Shown here: one piece after another, positions 12,791-24,430 of the stretch
Numbering within the stretch: position 1 is the stretch's first letter
Layout of the letters: every line of letters begins with the position of its first letter
Assembly (NCBI GenBank): GCA_028583685.1
Contig: JAMXIF010001178.1
Span: forward strand, 1,993,872 to 2,057,871
Source: Petaurus breviceps papuanus
Taxonomy: Eukaryota; Chordata; Mammalia; Diprotodontia; Petauridae
Reading direction: 5' to 3'
DNA: 64,000 bases
The notes under the pieces: model-generated
Databases searched by the model: none
What the model was told of the DNA's origin: nothing
The model's input: only the letters and a program-made list of their open reading frames with translations
Made by a program: the position numbers and the translations under genes

Positions 12791-13560
12791 TATGAAATTT
12801 ATCCCTCCTTTTCTCAATGTCCCTTTCACCCTTCCCCAAGGTTTTCATAGTAGAAGGATAGTGAAAGCAAGGGCACTTTTATTTTATATTAATCATTTGG
12901 GCTTTTAAGCTATAAATTTGTACTCTAGTTAGCATGAATAAGTTTCCTCAATGCCTGCATGCTTCTAGACAGCCCAACCATGAAGGAACAGATGCTGTCC
13001 AGGAAAACTTGACAAGACTCAACTTAAATAAGCTACCTCCCTTATTCTTCCTCCAAGAAGCCTTGGCAAGAAAGGCCTGAATATTCAAGCAGTGTGAATT
13101 ATGTGTCCAGATAAGTGCAAATAATGAATTCTGTTAAGTAGTCACATGTATTTGAATTTGTACTACTTGAAGTTATGGTTATGTACAATATGGTAACTGG
13201 TTTTAACCCAATGAAAATATACAGGGCAATTTATCAATTCAACCACTTTAACTGGCTTCATTATTTCAACTAATCCACATCTGAAGAAAAATTTGAATTC
13301 ATGACTCCAGCTTCTATGTTCTACTACCTAACTCCATGTAGGCTTCAAGATTTAACATCACTGGGTCTCAGTTTTCCAATCTGTAAAATGTAGGGATGTT
13401 TTCTAAGCTCTCCAGTTAGTTCTTGACTTTCCTATCCTGATAAAGTATAGCAATGATACCATCTACAACAGTTAGTACACCAGGGACCAATTCAGTAGAT
13501 ACTTTAGTGTTTGCAAGTTTTGGCTGATGCTCTCCCCTACTGCTGAAATACTTCCCCTTT
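12791..13560. other. Intergenic sequence with a MIR3-like fragment
   Basis: A MIR3-like piece (CACTGGGTCTCAGTTTTCC, CTGTAAAATG) lies about 13345-13440; the rest is unrecognised. Confidence 0.5.
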
Positions 13561-14048
13561 TGCTGCTACTTTGGTTCTGGGATAATCCTGGGGGTGGCTC
13601 CCCTTACTACAGCAATTCACTAGCCCCAACCTGTGTACTTCTGTAATGTAATGCCAAAAGAAGGCAACTTCCCAGGTTCAAAATACCAGCATAGGTGCTC
13701 TCTATTTTATTCAGTGACCAACCAAGAACAGAGAAGATTAAAACATGACATCATTCAAAATACAGCATTTACTAAGTGTGATTAAATAATCTCCAAGTAC
13801 TACCCCACCCCAGGACTTTCCAATCATTCAATCAATTACAAAGTCCCTGTTCTAAATACTACTCCACCCCTAGGCTATACCTTCATTTGGTCCACCACAA
13901 AACCCCTCTTCTCAAATGGAGATTAGTTTCCAAACATAGGTAAAGTACCTTCATTTGTCAATCACAGAGCACAATAAGGTCAAAAGTTCCCTACCCCTGG
14001 ATCACAATTCAATCTACCCCAGAGTTACATCAAGTTTAAACACAGCAC

Positions 14049-14558
14049 TTAATACCCAAATGGAGGTCTTTTCTTCATCTTGACACGAGGCAAGTTCTCA
14101 GCAATCTTAGTTCCTGGGGAGACAAGGCTTAGCAAGGCCATAAGATACATTGCCAGTCCCTTCATGAATTCATCCTCTGTCTGTAGAACAGTCCTAGAAC
14201 CCCTGAACACATTAGCAAAGCCCTCTCCCAGGATTTCTGTAAACATACAACAAGAAAATCCTTCTTCAGGGCTTCTGAACCAACAGAAAGGCTCCCAGAC
14301 CCCTGCAACAACAGCACTGTCCTTCACCAGTGGACAGTATTCACTCTGTCTGCAGGACAGTCTCCAGACCCCTGCAACAACAGTACTGTCCCTCACCAGT
14401 GGACAGTATTCACTCTCTGTCTGCAGGACAGTCTCAGGGCTTCTTAGCGAACAGCCAGGTTCCAGGACTTCTTCAACAAAAGGACAGTCTTTCACCAGTG
14501 GGCAAATCTGGCAAAACAACATCAAAACAGACAGACAAAGTACCAGCAAAACAGCCAT
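14049..14558 (-). other. Open 169-codon frame with predicted signal peptide, unknown
   Basis: The frame starts MAVLLVLCLSVLMLFC, a good signal peptide, followed by degenerate repeats of the motif CPLV(K/R)D..VV..V, and ends KKRPPFGY. The repeats are also visible as a tandem DNA repeat of about 70 bases at 14290-14433. I do not recognise the protein. It lies inside the LTR-like segment, so it is most likely part of that element; coding use is unproven. Confidence 0.35.
14290..14433 (+). repeat. Tandem repeat, two units of about 70 bases
   Basis: CCAGACCCCTGCAACAACAG, CACCAGTGGACAGTATTCAC and CTGCAGGACAGTCT occur twice in a row; a third, weaker unit follows to about 14510. Confidence 0.85.
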
Positions 14559-15469
14559 GTCTCCTCAGTCCTTGGCAGCTCAGGGGGCAGGTCTCAAAAG
14601 TCCAGGGCAATTCAAAGCAGCCACCAGCAATTCTCTTAGTCTCTCTCTCTCTCCACGAGGTGCTGCTTCCAAAAAAATCTTCCGCCTCTCTAGTGCCTCT
14701 CCAAATCTACATCACCAGCTCCTCCCAGTTCAGGACTTTCTTTTCACATCAACAAGCCCATCCCACAGGTGGGATTAACAAACTCTGGGTTTTAACACAA
14801 TCAATTTGAAAACCAAGCCAATACAGGGGAATCTTTAATTGCCATTACTATCACAACTTCTCATTAACAGTCAGACACAACTGACTTTTTTCAAAGGTGT
14901 TTCCTCTACTGACATAGCAAGAACAATAGTTACAAAATATTCCCTCATTAAATGTTGGTGTGCACCATCCCCTAAAACAGTATCCAAGAGAAGAATGGGT
15001 TCAAACTTAGAGTATAGTTGTAGTCAGTTACACATTGTAGACTGCATGTATGTCATAGACACAATCCTAGAAGTCTTTTTCCTCTTCAGAGTTCCCAGGT
15101 GGGATTTCCAGGATCTTATCTTCCCCATGGCCCAAGTCTGGATTGCCAGGGGTCTAATGGAGGGGGCAGAGAGAAAAGAAGAGGAGATAGAAATCCCCTT
15201 TTCTGTCCTAGCGGCATCTCACTCTGCAATTGCTTTAATCCTTGAGTGCCCTATCTATTATTTAAAACTCTCATGGGCATGGGCAATTTGTTTGCTCAGA
15301 CAATCTTGGCACCTCATAAAGGGATTGGTTAGTCTAACACCTCATTAACACCCTGTGATTACATTTTGGGCTTTCTGTGACTAGAGCAAATGAGGTGTGG
15401 AGGCACAGAATGCCCTCTCTTACACTTTTTTCTCCTCCAAGGTCTAGCACAATGCAATAAATTGGATTT

Positions 15470-15657
15470 CAATTCAACAAATTTTTGTTAAGCATCTGCT
15501 ATGTGTAAGGCACAGTACTCAAAATTTAGAAAACAGAATAAAAAAAAGTTATATCGCTGGCCTTTAAGAGTTTTACTATCAATTAGAGGTGGGATAGGGA
15601 GGCACACAACATTCTATCATATATATGTTCAAATTTCATTAAAAATGTCTAGGACCA
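15470..15657 (+). repeat. Unassigned interspersed repeat (TATTAAGTGCCTACTATG type), interrupted
   Basis: Contains TTGTTAAGCATCTGCTATG, which matches other copies here at 27640 and 46105. It is cut by the HAL1 insertion at 15658. Confidence 0.55.
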
Positions 15658-16211
15658 GAATTTTCTGGGGGATGGAGTCAAGAGAAGAAACAGGACTTCA
15701 TGAAGCTCTGGCTGCCACCTCCTCCAATTCGTGTAAAAAATGACTCTAGGCAAACTTTGGAGCTACAGAATCCACAAAATGACACAGAAAAGCTAACTTC
15801 CCGCCAAGGACAGCCCAGCAGGCTGGCAGGAAGCGGCCAGCACAGCACTCTGGAAATTGAGCCCAGGCCCACTCAGCCCGAGGCTTTAGCCTCAGGGTGG
15901 CCACAACCAGCCGCTGGCTAGAGGGACTTCAGATCACCAGCATCTGTGGCAGTTTGCAGAATTATCAATCCATAGATGCTAAGGACAAAATTAGAGGTCA
16001 GTGCAGTGTGGACTTTAGGACCTGGGAATTTAGGAACGATCTGGCCTTTGCCCCGGGGAGGGGGGGGAAGCAGCTGAGGCTCCACGGCCATGCAGCTGCC
16101 AATGTGGCTGCTTCAGAGCACCTGGTCTGCAGATTGTAGGGGGACCAGCCAACCAGTCTGAGGGGTAATCACTCTTGCTTTAACCTGCGTGGATCTGGAT
16201 TACTGTCTAGG

Positions 16212-17051
16212 GTGGAGGTCCTGGGGTACATGAGAGTCAATAACCTGACTGAAGAAAATAACACCTTAAAAAATAGACTAACTCAGATGGCAAAAGAGTC
16301 TCAAAAAGGCAATGAGGAGAAGAATGCCTTAAAAAGCCAAATTTGCCAGATGGAAAAAGAATCTCAAAAGCTCACTGAAGAGAATCATTCCTTCAGAATT
16401 AGATTGGAGCAAATGGAAGCTAGTGACTTTATGAGAAATCAAGATGCTGTTAAACAGATCCAAACAAATGAAAAAATAGAAGACAATGTGAAATATCTCA
16501 TTGGAAAAACTACTGCCCTGGAAAATAGATCTAGGGGAGATAATTTAAAAATTATTGGACTACCTGAAAGCCATGATCAAAAAAAGAACCTAGAAATCAT
16601 TCTTCAAGAAATTCTCAAGGAAAATCACCCTGATGTTTTAGAACCAGAGGGCAAAATAGAGGTTGAAAGAATCCATCGAGCACCTCCCGAAAAGGATCCC
16701 AAAAAGAAAACTCCTAGGAATATTATAGCTAGGTTCAAGAATCCCCAGATCAAGGAGAAAATATTACAAGCAGCCAAGAAGAAACAATTTGCATATCGTG
16801 GAAACACAATCAAGATAACATAGGATCTGCCAGTTTCTACACTGAGGGATTTAAGGGCTTGGAATATGATACTCCAGAGGTCAAAGGAGCTGGGATTAAA
16901 ACCAAGAATCACCTACCCAGTAAAACTGAGTATCATGTATCAGGGGAAAATATGGTCATTCAGCGGAATAAAGGAAACATTCTCGATGAAAAAAAAAACA
17001 GAATTGAATAGAAAATTTGACATTCAGACACAAGAAGCAAGAGAAGCATGA
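16212..17051 (+). pseudogene. L1/HAL1 ORF1 protein, N-terminus lost, one in-frame stop
   Basis: The frame runs MEVLGYMRVNNLTEENN through heptad-like repeats (QMEKESQKLTEENHSFRI), the RRM-like core (ALENRSRGDNLKIIGLPES), LEPEGKIEVERIHRAPPEK and ARFKNPQIKEKILQAAKKK, to an end at EAREA. A single TAG at 16821-16823 interrupts it, and the basic MTRPRK start is deleted. It is much better kept than the ORF1 at 5123-6202. Confidence 0.87.
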
Positions 17052-17165
17052 AAAGGTAAACAGGGAAAAGAAATCATAAGGAACTTATCAAAGTTGAACT
17101 ATTTGCATTCCTAAATGGAAAACCAATAATTGTAACTTATGAAACATTTCTCAGTATGAGAATTA

Positions 17166-17735
17166 TTGAAGGGAATAGAAATATGTGTGTGTATATGTAT
17201 ACACAAACACACACACACACACACATATATACACACACACCCATATATATGTCTATATAGGAGGGTATATGGGGGTATGAATATATATGTGAATGTCTAT
17301 ATATCTGTATAGGTATACATAGATAGAGGGCACTGGACCAGTTTAATGGGAAGGGATAATACTTAGGTGAAATTAAGAGTTGAGAGAGGAATATAATGAG
17401 AGGAGATGGGGAGAGACAGATTGGGGTAAACTATCTCATATAGGAGAGGTAAGGGAAAATGGCTACAATGGAGGGGAAGAATAGGAAGTCAAAAGGGAAT
17501 GGGTCAACCTTAATCTCATTGAATTTGGCTTAGGGAGGGAATGACATACACACTAAATTGGGTATCTCACCCTACAGGAGAGTAAGGGGGGAAGGGGATG
17601 AGAGGGGGGATGATGGAAGGGAGAGCAGGCTGGGGGAGAGGGAAATTGGAAGCACCCCCTTTTGAAAAGGGAGAGGATCAAAGTAGAGAATAGAACAAGT
17701 GGGAGGTGGGATAGGAGGGAGGGAAATATAGTCAG
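17166..17735 (+). repeat. HAL1 3' region, first copy of a tandem duplication
   Basis: Starts GGAATAGAAATATGTG and ends GGGAAATATAGTCAGTC; the same block recurs at 17751-18270. It includes a TG/CA and TA microsatellite near 17184-17250. Confidence 0.85.
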
Positions 17736-17750
17736 TCAGAAATATAGTCA

Positions 17751-18270
17751 AAGGAAATAGAAATGTGTATATATATATATATATTTGTATAGGAGGGTAT
17801 ATGGGTGTGTGAATACATATGTGAGTGTGTGTATATATGTGTACATGTATACATAGACAGAGGGCACAGGACCAATTGAATAGGAAAGAATGATACTTAA
17901 AAGGTGAAATAAAGAGGTGAGAGAGGAATATAATGAGAGGAAATGGGGAGAGACAGAATGGGGTAAATTATCTTATATAGAGAGGCAAGGGAAAATTGTT
18001 ACAATGGAGGGGAAGAACAGGAAGGCAAAAGGGAATGTCAACTTTACTCTCACTGAGTTTGGCTTACAGAGGGAATGACATACACACTAAACTGGGAATC
18101 TTGCCCTACAGAAGAGTACGGGAGAAGGGAATGAGAGGGGGGATGATGGAGGGGAGGGCAGGTTGGGAGGGAGGGTAGTTAGAAGCACACACTTTTGAAA
18201 AGGGACAGGGTCAAAGTAGAGAATAGAACAAGTCAGGGGCAGGATAGGATAGAGGGAAATATAGTCAGTC
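17751..18270 (+). repeat. HAL1 3' region, second copy of the tandem duplication
   Basis: Starts AAGGAAATAGAAATGTGT and ends GGGAAATATAGTCAGTC. By eye the two copies differ at perhaps a tenth of positions, so the duplication may predate this insertion. Confidence 0.85.
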
Positions 18271-18689
18271 GTTCACAATATATCCACTATGGAAATGTTT
18301 TGCATAGCTACACATATACAACCTATACTGAATTGCTTACCTTCCCAGTGAGGGTGGGTGATGAGGGATGAAGGGAAAGAATCTGAAAATCAAAGTTTTA
18401 AAATCAAACGTTTAAAAATATATACACATATTATTATTTTACATGTAACTGGGAAATGAGATACACAGGAACTGGGGCATAGAAATCCACCATGCCTTAC
18501 TGGAAAGTCAGAGGGGAGATGGGGGAAGATATGGGAGAGAGCAGATTGGGGGAAGAAATAATTCAGTGGGATCACTGTTTTGGGATGGTAGGTAGGGAAA
18601 AATGGGGAGAAAATTTATAACTCAAAATCTTGTGGAAATGAATGATGTAAACTAAAAACTAAAAAAGAGAGGAAACTATGTCCAGGACC

Positions 18690-18984
18690 ACTTGGCATAG
18701 TATCTCACACCAGTAATTATTGATACTGGGGAGACTGAGGCTGGTAGATCATTTGAGCTTAGGAGTTCTGAGGACTAATATCTATGAGATGTCAACAGTT
18801 TGTCCAGAACAAATATGGAGAGCTATATAGAGAGTGAGGGTATAAGGTAGATGGACAAAGCAATCCAGGATGGAACCCAAGCAGAGCAAAACTCTTATGG
18901 CAACTAGCAGTTTGATTGGAATTGTGAATGGCTGCCATACTTCTAGCCTGGGCAAGATTGGAAGATTCAGTCTCAAAAAAAAAA
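18690..18984 (+). pseudogene. RN7SL: 7SL RNA retropseudogene (RN7SL), nearly full length
   Basis: 7SL is the RNA of the signal recognition particle. The copy runs from the Alu-domain start (ACTGGGGAGACTGAGGCTG, then TTGAGCTTAGGAGTTCTG) through the S-domain (AGAGCAAAACTC, TTGTGAATGGC) to AGCCTGGGCAAGATTGG and a 10-base poly(A) at 18975-18984. It is well diverged (many C/G to T/A changes) and lacks the GCCGGGCGCG start in intact form, so it is a pseudogene. It begins directly at the right target duplication of the HAL1 element at 15658-18677. Confidence 0.9.
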
Positions 18985-19404
18985 TCATAGGAATATTCAA
19001 AGTGTTATAATAAATTTTATACAGTAGATGCTTAATAAATGTTTGCTTGAATGTAAAATTATCATGCTTAAGTACCTGATTCAAGGAATTAAGAACAAGG
19101 ACTATGAAGATTCTGCATAGACTCTTAAGCATTTTGTCAAACATTGGCCATTATTTCAATTATCCTTGCTTGGTACATACTTTAATAAAAGCAACACTAT
19201 ACAAGATACCAAATATCAGTGTGAAATAACAAAAAAAGTTCTCCCTTAACACATAATAAAACCACATAATATCAAATATGTAACAACACATATCATACCA
19301 TATTACCAATATTAGGATCCTCATATTGCTTCTGCCTAAACTCTAGGAAACCCACCCCACTGCAGAAAAGAGTTTCCATATAATATATTGCCCTTTTCAA
19401 AAAA
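18985..19404. other. Intergenic sequence, nothing recognised
   Basis: AT-rich; no gene or clear repeat was recognised between the 7SL copy and the next L1-type element. Confidence 0.5.
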
Positions 19405-22275
19405 AAGCATCAGAAAGGAAAAAAAAAATAGCCCAGGGTGGAGATGGAGCTAAGATGGTAGAGAAAAGTCAGAGATGACTTAAATTTCCCAAATTTCCTT
19501 CCAAAAAACTTTAAATAGTCAAAAATTCTGAAGCAGCAGAACCCATAAAAGGATAGGGTGAAACAATTTTCTGTCCCAAGACAACTCAGAAGGTCAGCAG
19601 GAAAGTCTGTTGCATCTTGGCAAGAGTGGAACGCAGTCCAGCACAGACTTGTGATCTAGCAGAAGGCCTTGGGGACAACTGAATCAACTCATACATGGTA
19701 ATGGGGTTGGACAAACTGTCAGAAGATTATAAGGGTTATTTGTTCTCCTAATATCATAACATCTTGGAAGAACTGAAAATTTACAGACCTTTACAACTAG
19801 CTCTGAAAACAGCTGCAGAAAAATATCCGAATCTTGGGGTGGTGCCCCTCCACTCCAAAAGCAGAGCCATACTTAAATATAAAGCTAAAAGTTAAAAAAA
19901 AAATAGACTAGAAGAATGAGCAAACAAACAAAAACCGATCCTGATCATAGAAAGATACTATAGGGACAAGAAAGATCAAAACACAAACACAGAAAAAAGA
20001 CAACAAAGTAAAAAAAACTGCTACATTTAAAGCCTCAAAAAGAAATATGAATTGGTTTGAGACTCAAAAAGAATTCTTGAAATAGCGCAAAAATATTTTT
20101 TTTAAATCATGTAAGAGAGGTAGAGGGAAAATTGGATCATTTGATGCAAGAAAATCATGAAAAAATAGTCAAAAGCTTGGTTTAAAAAAGGCACAAAAGC
20201 CTGAAGAAAATAACACCTTACAAAGCAAAGTAGGTCAAATAATAAAAGCAACGCAAAAATCCAAGGAAGAGAAGAATGCTTGCGAAAAAAAAGAACTCTT
20301 CAAAATGTAGACTTGACCAAATGGAAAAGGAGGCACAAGAGCTCAATGAAGAAAATAATTCTTGAAAAATTAGAATTGAGCAAGTGGAAAAGAACAATTG
20401 CATGAAAAATCAAGAAACAATCAAATAAAATTTAAGAAATGAAAAGGAAAAAGACGAAAATGTGAAATATTTCATTGGAAAAAAAAACCAACTGATTTTG
20501 GAAGTAGATCAAGGAGAGATAGTTTAAGAATCATTGAACTACCTGAAAGCCATGATCAAAAAAAAAAAAAAAAGAGCCTGGACACCATCTTTCAAGGAAT
20601 TGTCAAGGAAAACTGCCCTGATATATAAAGTAGAAATTGAAAGAATCCACAGATCACTTCTCCAAAGAGATTCCATATGAAAACTTCCAGGTTATAGTCA
20701 AATTCCAGAGCTCCCATGTCACGAGAAACTATTTCAAGCTCTCAGAAACAAACAATTCAAATATTATGGAGCCACAGTCAGAATCACATAAGATTTAGCA
20801 TCTTCCAAAGGAAGTGGAAGGCTTGGCATGTGATAACTTAGAGGGCAAAGGAAATAGTATTACAACTAAGAATCACCTACCCAGCAAAACAGTATAATCA
20901 TTCAGAAGAAAAAATGGATATTCAATGAAACAGAGGACTTTCAAACATTCCTGATAAAAAGACCAGAGCAAAATAGAAGATTTGACTTTCAAATTCAAGA
21001 CTCAAGACAAGCATAAAAAAGTAAATAGGTAAGAGAAATCATAAGGAATTCAATAACAGGATTTATAGATCCTACATGGGAAAATGATATTTGTAACTCA
21101 TAAGAACTTGTTCATTATTAGGACAGTTAGAAGGAGTGTACATGGACAGAGGATATGGGCATGAGTTGAATATAATGGAATAATATTTTAAAAAATTTTT
21201 TGAAGTGGTGAGAAAGAGGAATGCACTCGGAAAGGGGGAAGGAAGAAGAAGAATGGGGTAAATTATCTCACAAATAAAAGAGACACAGACTTTTACAGTA
21301 GAGGGAAGGATAGATGAGGTTGACAAGAGCACTCTCATTAGAATTGGCTCATAGAGGAATAACATAAATGTTCAGAAATTTATCTTACCCTACAGGAAAG
21401 TAGGAAGGGAAGGGGATAAGAAAAGGGGGGGGGTGCTGATAGAAGGGAGGTCAGACTTGGGGAGGCAGTAGTCAAAAGCAAAACACTTTTGAAAATGGAA
21501 ACGGAGAAAGGAGAGAAAGTAGAATAAACAGGGAGGAGGGAAAACAGAGTTAGTAATCATATCTGTGAAAATAATTTCTAACAAATTTTTCTGATAAAGG
21601 CCTCAGTTCTCAAATGTATAAGGAACTGAGTCAATTTTTAAAAAAATACATGTCCTTCTCCAATTGATAAATGGCCAAAGGATATGAACAGATAGTTTTC
21701 AAGCAAAGTAATCAAAGCTATAGTCATATAAAAATGCACTGATCATTATTGATTAGAGGAATGCAAAATCAAAGAATTCTGAGTTATCACCCCATGTCTA
21801 TCAGATTGACTAAAATGATAGAAAAGGAAAATGACAAATGTTGAAGGGGATGTGGGAAAATCAAGACACTAGTGCTTTATCAGAGGAGTTGTGAATTGAT
21901 CCAGGCATTCTGGTGAGAAATTTGGAACTGTGCCCAAATGGCTATAAAACCATGCATACCCTTTGACCTAGCAAAGTAGGTCTGTATCCCAAGGAGATTA
22001 AAAAAAAATGGAAAAAGACCTATGTGCACAAAAATGTTTATAGCAGTTCTTTGAGGAGATACCCATCCATTATGTGGAATGACTGAACAAATAGTGATAT
22101 ATGATTGTGATAAACTACTGTTGTCCTATAAGAAATGATGAACAGAATGATCTCAGAAAAACCTGAAAAGACTTATATGAACTGATGCTAAATGAAGTGA
22201 GTAGAACTAGGAGGAGAGTGGACATAGTACCAGCAATATCATATGATAATAAGCTACAAATGACTCAATTATTCA

Positions 22276-22420
22276 TTTTTTTTCTTTGGACAGGGGAAGG
22301 CAGGGCAATTGGGTTTAAGTGACTTGCCCAAGGTCACACATCTAGTAAGTGTGTTAAGTGTCTGAGGCCAGATTTGACTCCAGGGTTAGTGCTCTATTCA
22401 ATATAACTAACTACCCCCAA
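22276..22420 (-). mobile_element. WSINE1-like SINE nested in L1
   Basis: Core TTTAAGTGACTTGCCCAAGG and CACACATCTAGTAAGTGTG; it interrupts the L1 3' region between GACTCAATTATT and the resumed L1 sequence. Confidence 0.85.
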
Positions 22421-22542
22421 TGACTTAGCTATTCTCACTCACACAATGATCCAAGATAGTTTCAAAGAAATTTTAATGAAAAATGCTATCCATCTCCAGA
22501 GAAAGAACTGATAAGAGTCTTAATGCAGATTGAAGAATGCTT

Positions 22543-22696
22543 TTTTTCTTTTAAAGCAATTGGGGTTAAGTAACTTGCCCAAGGTTACATGGCCAGTTAT
22601 TTTGTGTGGGTGTTAAGTATCTGAGGCAGAACTCATCCCAGGTCCTCCTGACTCTGGGGCCTGTGCTCTTACTCACTGCACCACCTAGCTGCCCAA
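22543..22696 (-). mobile_element. WSINE1-like SINE nested in L1
   Basis: Poly(T) at the left (tail), AATTGGGGTTAAGTAACTTG, head ending CACCTAGCTGCCC. A second SINE in the same L1 3' end. Confidence 0.85.
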
Positions 22697-22843
22697 ATAC
22701 TTTTTTTTAACTTTCCTTGTCTTTCTTGTTTTGGTTTGGTTTTGGTCTCTTTTCTTTCGCAACCTGACTAATATGAAAATATGTTTTGCATGGCTGCTCA
22801 TATATAACCTATGTCAATTTGCTTACCTTCTCAATTAGAGGTG

Positions 22844-22844
<1 letters not shown>

Positions 22845-22907
<63 letters not shown>
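22845..22907 (+). repeat. (GA)n microsatellite, about 31 perfect units
   Basis: An uninterrupted GA run of about 62 bases, lying in the L1 3' UTR purine-rich stretch. Confidence 0.95.
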
Positions 22908-22910
<3 letters not shown>

Positions 22911-22985
22911 TGGAACTCCAAATTTATTTTTAAAGGCAATTGGGGAAAAATAAAATATTAATTTTTTTAAAGCATCAAAAGGAAA

Positions 22986-23620
22986 GTGACTAGTAGCCTA
23001 AGCCAATAAAGGGCCTTCTTATTCACATACTAGAAGACCTCTAAGGTTGTTTCTTGTTAGATTGTTTCTGAAGTCATAGCTCCTAGAGCCCTAATTACAC
23101 AACCGAAAAAAAAAATCCCTTTCCTCCTGTAGGAAGTGAATGGGAATCCTGGAAATCCTGCACTAATGGGGTCTCAGAGGTAGTTTGAGGGCATTAGAGA
23201 GTAGTAAGTAACTAATAGAAAAAGCCAGTACCTAGACCTAACCAGATGGGGCGGTGGCCCCCATTGCCCCAGGATGATCATGACCAAAAGCAACTATCTA
23301 ATTAACCTAGTCATAATTAGGTGGGTATCCTTTCCACAAAACACACACACTATATGTATATATTCCCTCCTTCAACTGCCTGGGAAGGACCCTTTGAAGA
23401 ATGTCTCTGAGTGTCTTGCACAACATGGAGTGACTGTAGAGCATCTAGGAATTTAGTTTTATTGGCAGTGGTTTCAGTCTAACTGATTGAACCAAACATC
23501 CTTACCTTCATCTCATCTCCACTTTAGGAACTTTAGGAGTTTATTGGTCTATAGTGCTCACTTGACATTTTTTTGTGACTTGTCATATTTTTTGCTGAGT
23601 TATCTAAGTATATTATTCTT
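22986..23620. other. Intergenic sequence, nothing recognised
   Basis: No gene or clear repeat was recognised. Confidence 0.45.
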
Positions 23621-23624
23621 TAAT

Positions 23625-24430
23625 ATTTCCCAATGTACAGATTAGACCATGTCACTTCCCTGCTCAAATACCTTCATAGGTTCTCTGTTGTCTATAGATG
23701 AAAATAATTACTCCCCCACCAAGACCTTCCATAATGTATAATCTGCTCAGACAGTTTTTTTTTTCACATTACTATCCTTCAGACTCTACCTTTTGACTAA
23801 AATGGATTATTAGCTGTTTTGTTTTTTGTTCTTTTTTTGGATTTGACATGCTATCTCCTATCTTTGTGCATCTTTAAAACAAACAAACAAACCCATGATT
23901 TATTTATCTTTAACATTCATTGCCTTTTTGCATTTGTTCCTGAATGCCTAAAATTAAGCACCTCCTCTTTAAGATTTCTTTGGGTCTTTCAAGGTTCAGT
24001 TTGGTTGCTGCCTCTAACATAAAAACCCTCCCTTTTCTCTCCACCTGAAAATGTTCCCCTATCCTCATTTCTTCCCAGAGCCTTCTGACTCTCTTTTCTT
24101 TGCTCAGTCAAGCATTAGCTTGTATTATACAATGTTTGCATCATAGTATCCCAAGCTCCAGGAGAATACAAACTCTTGCACAGCAGGGATTATCTTTGTT
24201 TTTCCTTAAATTTTGTATTCCTATGATGCCTAGAAAAATTGCCTTGCTTATAGTAGGCAGTTAATACAAGCTTGTTGAGATAAATGTATGTTCCATCTCC
24301 TGACTTAAATTGCAAGCTCCTAAGAAGAGAGATCATGCCTTATGTTACTTCTATCTTCCCCACAACACAGTCAAAGAGCAGGGCTGTCCAATGGATATCT
24401 TTTGGTTAATTGAGTGATTAATAGTTGATG
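23625..24430 (+). mobile_element. L2 LINE 3' region (probably two fragments)
   Basis: Starts with the L2-like CATGTCACTTCCCTGCTCAA and CCTTCCATAATGTATAATCT, then ACAGCAGGGATTATC and TAGTAGGCAGTTAATACAAG near 24270. A second 3' end motif (TTGCAAGCTCCTAAGAAG) follows. Confidence 0.7.

Larger units (their letters stand above)
13561..15424 (-). mobile_element. Possible long LTR-like retroelement (fossil), minus strand
   Basis: Read on the minus strand the segment begins TGTAAGAGAGGG, has a TTAAAA-type promoter region near 14785, a polyadenylation hexamer at 13711-13706 and ends in CA at 13561 about 145 bases later, the layout of an LTR with R-U5. Flanks CCTTT and CTTTT match 4 of 5. A 169-codon open frame lies inside. 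The length is large for an LTR; a lineage-specific gene or other repeat is an alternative. Confidence 0.35.
15658..18677 (+). mobile_element. HAL1 (half-L1) element with internal duplication and target duplication
   Basis: The same family as 4437-7220: L1 5' UTR start GGGGGATGGAGTCAAG, ORF1, no ORF2, A/G-rich 3' region. ATGTC(T/C)AGGACCA flanks it at 15645-15657 and 18678-18690. Compared with the other copy it lacks about 400 bases around the ORF1 start and carries its 3' region twice. Confidence 0.9.
19421..22969 (+). mobile_element. L1/HAL1-type element with ORF1 and only the ORF2 tail
   Basis: 5' UTR (GGAGATGGAGCTAAGATGG), a decayed ORF1 at about 20160-21015, an A/G-rich spacer like that of the HAL1 copies, then from about 21580 the L1 ORF2 C-terminal region (AATTGATAAATGGCCAAAGG) and the L1 3' UTR. 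Near-identical 16-17 base flanks (AAGCATCAGAAAGGAAA left, AAGCATCAAAAGGAAA right) imply a single insertion lacking most of ORF2. Two SINEs lie in its 3' end. ORF1 is badly broken. Confidence 0.75.
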
